A stretch of DNA of 10,082 bases from Spirosoma fluviale. Its GTDB lineage: Bacteria > Bacteroidota > Bacteroidia > Cytophagales > Spirosomataceae. Below, one piece after another: positions 7,496 through 10,082 of the stretch (its first letter is position 1; every line of letters starts with the position of its first letter). The notes under the pieces were generated by a model that worked only from the letters and a program-made list of their open reading frames with translations, was not told the origin of the DNA and searched no databases. The stretch covers positions 1 to 10,082 of the forward strand of contig CAMARL010000057.1 in assembly GCA_945860325.1 (NCBI GenBank). Reading direction: 5' to 3'. Made by a program: the position numbers and the translations under genes.

Positions 7496-8233
7496 ATGAA
7501 TCCAATCAAATTAGTCGTCTTAGATATGGCTGGCACCACGGTACTAGACCAACATGAAGTTGAGAAATGCTTCAAAGAGGCTGCCATAAAAAATGAGTTA
7601 TGGGCTAGCGATGAACGGATTTTGGCCTTGCAGGGTTATGCCAAATTAGAAGTATTCACGATGTTATGGGCTGAACAGCTGGGCTCCTCAGACACATCTA
7701 TTTCGCAAAAAGCATTAAAATCTTTTGAAGATTTTAAAACTATATTGGAAGATCATTATCGAAAAAATCCGGTATTTCAAACGGAGGGATGTCAAGAGCT
7801 TTTTGATTATTTGCATAAAAATGGCATTTTCATTGCCTTAACTACTGGGTTTTACCGAACAGTTGCCAACATCATTTTGACTAAATTAGGTTGGAGTCAA
7901 TCCTTAAATCAAAATTTTATTAACCTTAGAAATAAATCAGGTATTCATCTTTCGGTGACTCCAGATGAAGCAGGTGAAGGACGGCCATCCCCTAAAATGA
8001 TTCAGTTTGCCATGAAGCAAATTGGGATAACACAATTGTCAGAAGTTATTAATGTGGGCGACACGCCTGTTGACCTAGCTTTTGGCAAAAATGCTGGGGT
8101 GAGACTTGCCCTAGGCGTGTGCAATGGAACTCATACCCGCGAACAATTAGCCTCATTCCCTAATGATGGATTGTTACATAAAATAGATGACCTCATCCAA
8201 ATTATCGAAGATTTAAAAAATGAAAAAATATGA
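7496..8233 (+). CDS. Phosphonatase-like HAD hydrolase (PhnX-related, TIGR03351 type)
   Basis: This 245-residue HAD-superfamily enzyme is close to phosphonoacetaldehyde hydrolase, which breaks a C-P bond to give an aldehyde and phosphate in the cytoplasm. HAD motif I is LDMAGTT (9-15), with Asp10 as nucleophile; the DxAGT form is the mark of PhnX and PhnX-like enzymes and differs from the usual DxDxT. A cap-domain Lys50 in LQGYAKLEVF lies about 40 residues after the nucleophile, close to where PhnX has its Schiff-base lysine (Lys53, 41 residues after Asp12 in the Bacillus enzyme). Motif II is ALTTGF (114-119). Arg163 in GRPSP stands where most HADs have lysine, again as in PhnX. Motif IV is VGDTPVDLAFGKNAG (187-201). 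The ATG at 7496 starts just before the motif I strand. It overlaps the FAD gene by 14 bp. The exact substrate of the PhnX-like clade is unsettled: phosphonoacetaldehyde or a hydroxylated relative. Confidence 0.87.
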   Translation: MNPIKLVVLDMAGTTVLDQHEVEKCFKEAAIKNELWASDERILALQGYAKLEVFTMLWAEQLGSSDTSISQKALKSFEDFKTILEDHYRKNPVFQTEGCQELFDYLHKNGIFIALTTGFYRTVANIILTKLGWSQSLNQNFINLRNKSGIHLSVTPDEAGEGRPSPKMIQFAMKQIGITQLSEVINVGDTPVDLAFGKNAGVRLALGVCNGTHTREQLASFPNDGLLHKIDDLIQIIEDLKNEKI

Positions 8234-9371
8234 TTTAATTGTCATTGGCGGTGGGGTAATAGGCACTTTTAGCGCGTACCATGCACTAAAAAAGGGGAAA
8301 ACCGTTCTATTATTAGAAAAAGACTCACAACCATTTGAAGCAAGTTTTCGAAATTTTGGCCAAGCGGTTCCTTCGGGACAATCGTTTGACAAGTGGTTTG
8401 ATTATGGCCGTAAATCATTGCAGATTTACAAGGACTTACAAAGTGAAACCAATATTTCTTTGGTTCCTAATGGATCCTGGTACCTTGCTTCCGATGACCA
8501 AGAATTAACGCTCTTAGAAGAGATTCAGAAACTTTTTGATGAACGAGGGTATTCAAATAAATTACATTCAGCGATTGAATGTCAAAACTCAAATCCATAT
8601 TTTAAAAAGGATTATGTCAAGGGAGGCTTGTTTTTACCTGAGGAGGCATCCTTAAATCCAAGAATAATGGTGCATCGGGTTCGGGAGTTTATGATCCAGC
8701 ATATGGACCTTCATTTCCAAAATTTAAGTCCAGTGGTAGGGGTTGAGAAAAAAAGAGGTATTGCTAGGATTTTCACTGCTTCAAATCAAAATTTTTGGGC
8801 AGAGAAAGTTATTGTGGCTAATGGTCGGGATACTCAATTTTTATTGCCCGAACATTACCCAGGGGCAGAATTGAAAATAAGTAAATTACAAATGCTAAGG
8901 CTGGCTGCTCAAAAACCTATATTAAAACCAAATATTCTTACCGGGCTAACGATTCGTCGCTATGAAAGTTTCCATTCTTGCCCATCGCATAAAAAATTAA
9001 CATCTACACCGGAACAAACTATTTTGCAAAATAAAGGCATTCACATTTTGTTCAAACAAGCGGACGACGGATCCATTATTTTGGGAGATTCTCATGAATA
9101 TGTGCAGGCAAATAAACAAGCTGATTTTGGGTTTGAAATCTCTTCAGAAATTAATGAAATGATGATCAATGAAGCCAAAAAAATAATTGACCTACCACAA
9201 TGGGATGTTGACGCCACATGGGCAGGATATTATTTACAAGGAACCCATTCTGAAGTATTCACCAAACAAGTGGATGATGTGATTCACATTATCAATGGCA
9301 TTGGGGGGAAAGGGATGACGACGAGTCCTGGATTTACTTCTGAGTATATTCAAAAACTTTATCAGAAATAA
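8220..9371 (+). CDS. FAD-dependent aminophosphonate oxidoreductase (TIGR03364 type, DAO fold)
   Basis: This 383-residue flavoprotein belongs to the D-amino-acid-oxidase fold. The FAD-binding Rossmann motif is VIGGGVIG (8-15), and Glu33 after the second strand (LLLEKD) would bind the ribose. FRNFGQAVPSGQ (43-54) is the hallmark of the TIGR03364 branch (RNFG...GQ). The C-terminus has DATWAGYYLQGTHSEVF followed by GIGGKGMTTSPG (360-371), the second FAD-contact loop. TIGR03364 proteins typically sit beside PhnX-like hydrolases. Published work on FAD enzymes from phosphonate clusters shows that a heterogeneous group oxidises N-methyl-AEP, and in some cases AEP, directly to phosphonoacetaldehyde; the TIGR03364 notes suggest 1-hydroxy-AEP as another candidate. 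Start ATG at 8220 lies inside the 3' end of the upstream gene, so translation is probably coupled. Its 3' end overlaps the convergent acetyltransferase gene by 10 bp. The substrate here is inferred, not shown. Confidence 0.87.
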   Translation: MKKYDLIVIGGGVIGTFSAYHALKKGKTVLLLEKDSQPFEASFRNFGQAVPSGQSFDKWFDYGRKSLQIYKDLQSETNISLVPNGSWYLASDDQELTLLEEIQKLFDERGYSNKLHSAIECQNSNPYFKKDYVKGGLFLPEEASLNPRIMVHRVREFMIQHMDLHFQNLSPVVGVEKKRGIARIFTASNQNFWAEKVIVANGRDTQFLLPEHYPGAELKISKLQMLRLAAQKPILKPNILTGLTIRRYESFHSCPSHKKLTSTPEQTILQNKGIHILFKQADDGSIILGDSHEYVQANKQADFGFEISSEINEMMINEAKKIIDLPQWDVDATWAGYYLQGTHSEVFTKQVDDVIHIINGIGGKGMTTSPGFTSEYIQKLYQK

Positions 9372-9802
9372 CAAGTGAATTTTTCATGCGAATTCTTGAA
9401 GCCCACAGCTTTATAAAATTCATGTGCATTCACTCTGCGTTTATTGGAGGTTACTTCAATGGATTTTATATCGAAGGGTTTTAAAGCTTCTCGAACATGA
9501 TTGACTAATAATTGGCCTATCCCCTTTCCCTGATACGTTTGAGTGACTATTAATTCTTCAATCTCATACACTAATCCTTCGTGGTGCAGTAATAGTTGGC
9601 CCAAGCAGGTAATAAAGCCAATGATTTCTTTTTGGTCATTTTCAGCTGCAAAAAATAGCGCATTTTCTCTAATTAAGTAATGCTTGAAAATACGCTGAAA
9701 AACTAGGGGGTCTGAAGTCCGATTTTCTAGTTCATCCAATAAAGTTCGAATAGCATTTTCATCGGTTTCAATCACTTTTCGAATGTTGACAACTGCTTTC
9801 AT
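9362..9802 (-). CDS. phnO: PhnO-like GNAT acetyltransferase, probably aminoalkylphosphonate N-acetyltransferase
   Basis: This 146-residue single-domain GNAT closely resembles E. coli PhnO (144 residues), which acetylates AEP and 1-aminoalkylphosphonates with acetyl-CoA. Shared with PhnO as remembered: the start RKVIETDENAIRTLLDELEN (8-27; PhnO RPATQYDTDAVYALICELK), HHEGLVYEIEELIV (73-86; PhnO HHVNWIGEIQELVV), the acetyl-CoA loop QGKGIG (91-96; PhnO RGLNVG), VTSNKRRVNAHEFY (117-130; PhnO LSTNVKRHDAHRFY) and SHEKFT (138-143; PhnO SHFRFT). The collinearity over the whole length makes PhnO a better call than a generic GNAT. It is the only minus-strand gene in the phosphonate module, converges on the FAD gene with a 10-bp overlap, and is divergent from the PhnZ-like gene. 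A different amine substrate is possible. Confidence 0.78.
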   Translation of the reverse strand: MKAVVNIRKVIETDENAIRTLLDELENRTSDPLVFQRIFKHYLIRENALFFAAENDQKEIIGFITCLGQLLLHHEGLVYEIEELIVTQTYQGKGIGQLLVNHVREALKPFDIKSIEVTSNKRRVNAHEFYKAVGFKNSHEKFTCYF

Positions 9803-9810
9803 TTTACGAA

Positions 9811-9833
9811 ATTGTTAAGGACTCTTAAACAAT
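9811..9833. promoter_or_regulatory. Imperfect palindrome upstream of the phnO-like gene
   Basis: ATTGTTAAG (9811-9819), GACT spacer, CTTAAACAAT (9824-9833): arms complementary except for one bulged base, lying 9 bp upstream of the phnO-like ATG (9802) in the divergent spacer. It could be an operator or a leader hairpin. No T-run makes it a terminator. Confidence 0.35.
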
Positions 9834-9871
9834 ACTAAAATAAATCTTAGAACTCTTCTTTCCCATACTAA

Positions 9872-9891
9872 TGCTTGCTAATTTACAAGCA
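9872..9891. promoter_or_regulatory. Inverted repeat upstream of the PhnZ-like gene
   Basis: TGCTTG (9872-9877) and CAAGCA (9886-9891) are perfect 6-bp arms 8 bp apart, 15 bp before the PhnZ-like ATG at 9906. AATTTTG at 9893-9899 nearby is a poor match to TAnnTTTG. A regulator-binding site is possible but unproven. Confidence 0.3.
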
Positions 9892-9905
9892 AAATTTTGA
9901 ATAAT

Positions 9906-10082
9906 ATGTCTGAGATAATAGAAAAAGTAATTCATTTGTTTGAAAATCATGGGGATTCTCAATACGGAGGAGAGGCCGTAAGCCAATTGGAACATGCGTT
10001 ACAAGCGGCACATTTTGCCGATGAGGCAGGTGAAAAAACGAATATTATCGTCGCAGGTATTTTACATGATATTGGACATTTG
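9906..10082 (+). CDS. PhnZ-like HD-domain oxygenase, N-terminal fragment (3' end outside window)
   Basis: Only the first 59 codons are present. PhnZ is a mixed-valence di-iron HD-domain oxygenase that splits (R)-2-amino-1-hydroxyethylphosphonate to glycine and phosphate. The visible residues align without gaps to PhnZ from memory: Tyr20 and Glu23 in QYGGEAVSQLEHA correspond to the PhnZ-specific Tyr24 and Glu27 that flank the iron site, His30 to ligand His34, His54-Asp55 in GILHDIGH to His58-Asp59, and His58 to His62. The spacings are identical. Tyr and Glu in this context, with QLEH after them, mark the phosphonate-associated HD family (TIGR03276 and PhnZ) and not a generic phosphohydrolase. 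The ATG at 9906 is close to where PhnZ starts. The remaining iron ligands lie beyond the window. It is divergent from the phnO-like gene. PhnY, which makes the PhnZ substrate, is not seen here. Confidence 0.82.
   Translation, partial: MSEIIEKVIHLFENHGDSQYGGEAVSQLEHALQAAHFADEAGEKTNIIVAGILHDIGHL

Noticed and set aside
7384..7587. Minus-strand ORF of 67 codons across the susC / phosphonatase-like spacer
   Set aside because: It runs antisense to the HAD motif I region and then into low-complexity AT-rich DNA; its peptide is Lys/Ile/Asn-rich without motifs.
9906..10082. Generic HD-domain phosphohydrolase (HDIG) call
   Set aside because: The Tyr20/Glu23 pair and exact ligand spacing fit PhnZ-type oxygenases better.

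Overview
The window looks like a chromosomal piece of a low-to-mid GC Bacteroidota bacterium, plausibly an aerobic Cytophagales-type lineage, though the genus cannot be told from sequence alone. The support is an adjacent SusC/SusD outer-membrane pair, lipoproteins with Bacteroidota-style signal peptides, no Shine-Dalgarno sequence in front of the genes, and candidate TAnnTTTG promoter elements in AT-rich spacers.

Layout. (1) Positions 1-245 hold the 3' end of a GNAT-type acetyltransferase gene. (2) 346-1863 encodes a complete secreted lipoprotein of the choice-of-anchor I (beta-propeller-like) family, followed by a strong hairpin terminator. (3) 1864-2393 has no intact gene. It contains a decayed 3' fragment of another secreted propeller/phytase-like protein and a second terminator that serves the minus-strand genes. 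(4) 7232-2394 on the minus strand is a susC-susD operon for a TonB-dependent outer-membrane importer and its surface lipoprotein. (5) 7496 to the right edge is a set of genes with phosphonate-catabolism signatures: a PhnX-like HAD hydrolase, a translationally coupled FAD-dependent aminophosphonate oxidoreductase, a PhnO-like N-acetyltransferase on the opposite strand, and the first 59 codons of a PhnZ-like HD-domain oxygenase that runs off the window.

How the genes may work together. The FAD enzyme would oxidatively deaminate 2-aminoethylphosphonate (AEP), its N-methyl form, or a hydroxylated form to a phosphono-aldehyde. The HAD enzyme would then split the C-P bond hydrolytically. The PhnZ-like protein would open a separate oxidative route that releases glycine and phosphate from 1-hydroxy-AEP. 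The PhnO-like enzyme would acetylate aminophosphonates. The susC-susD operon is divergent from this module across a 263-bp spacer, which raises the unproven possibility that the pair imports a phosphonate-bearing molecule. No AEP transaminase (PhnW), PhnY dioxygenase or inner-membrane transporter is visible here; any of these could lie beyond the right edge. No mobile element, CRISPR array, tRNA or rRNA was seen.
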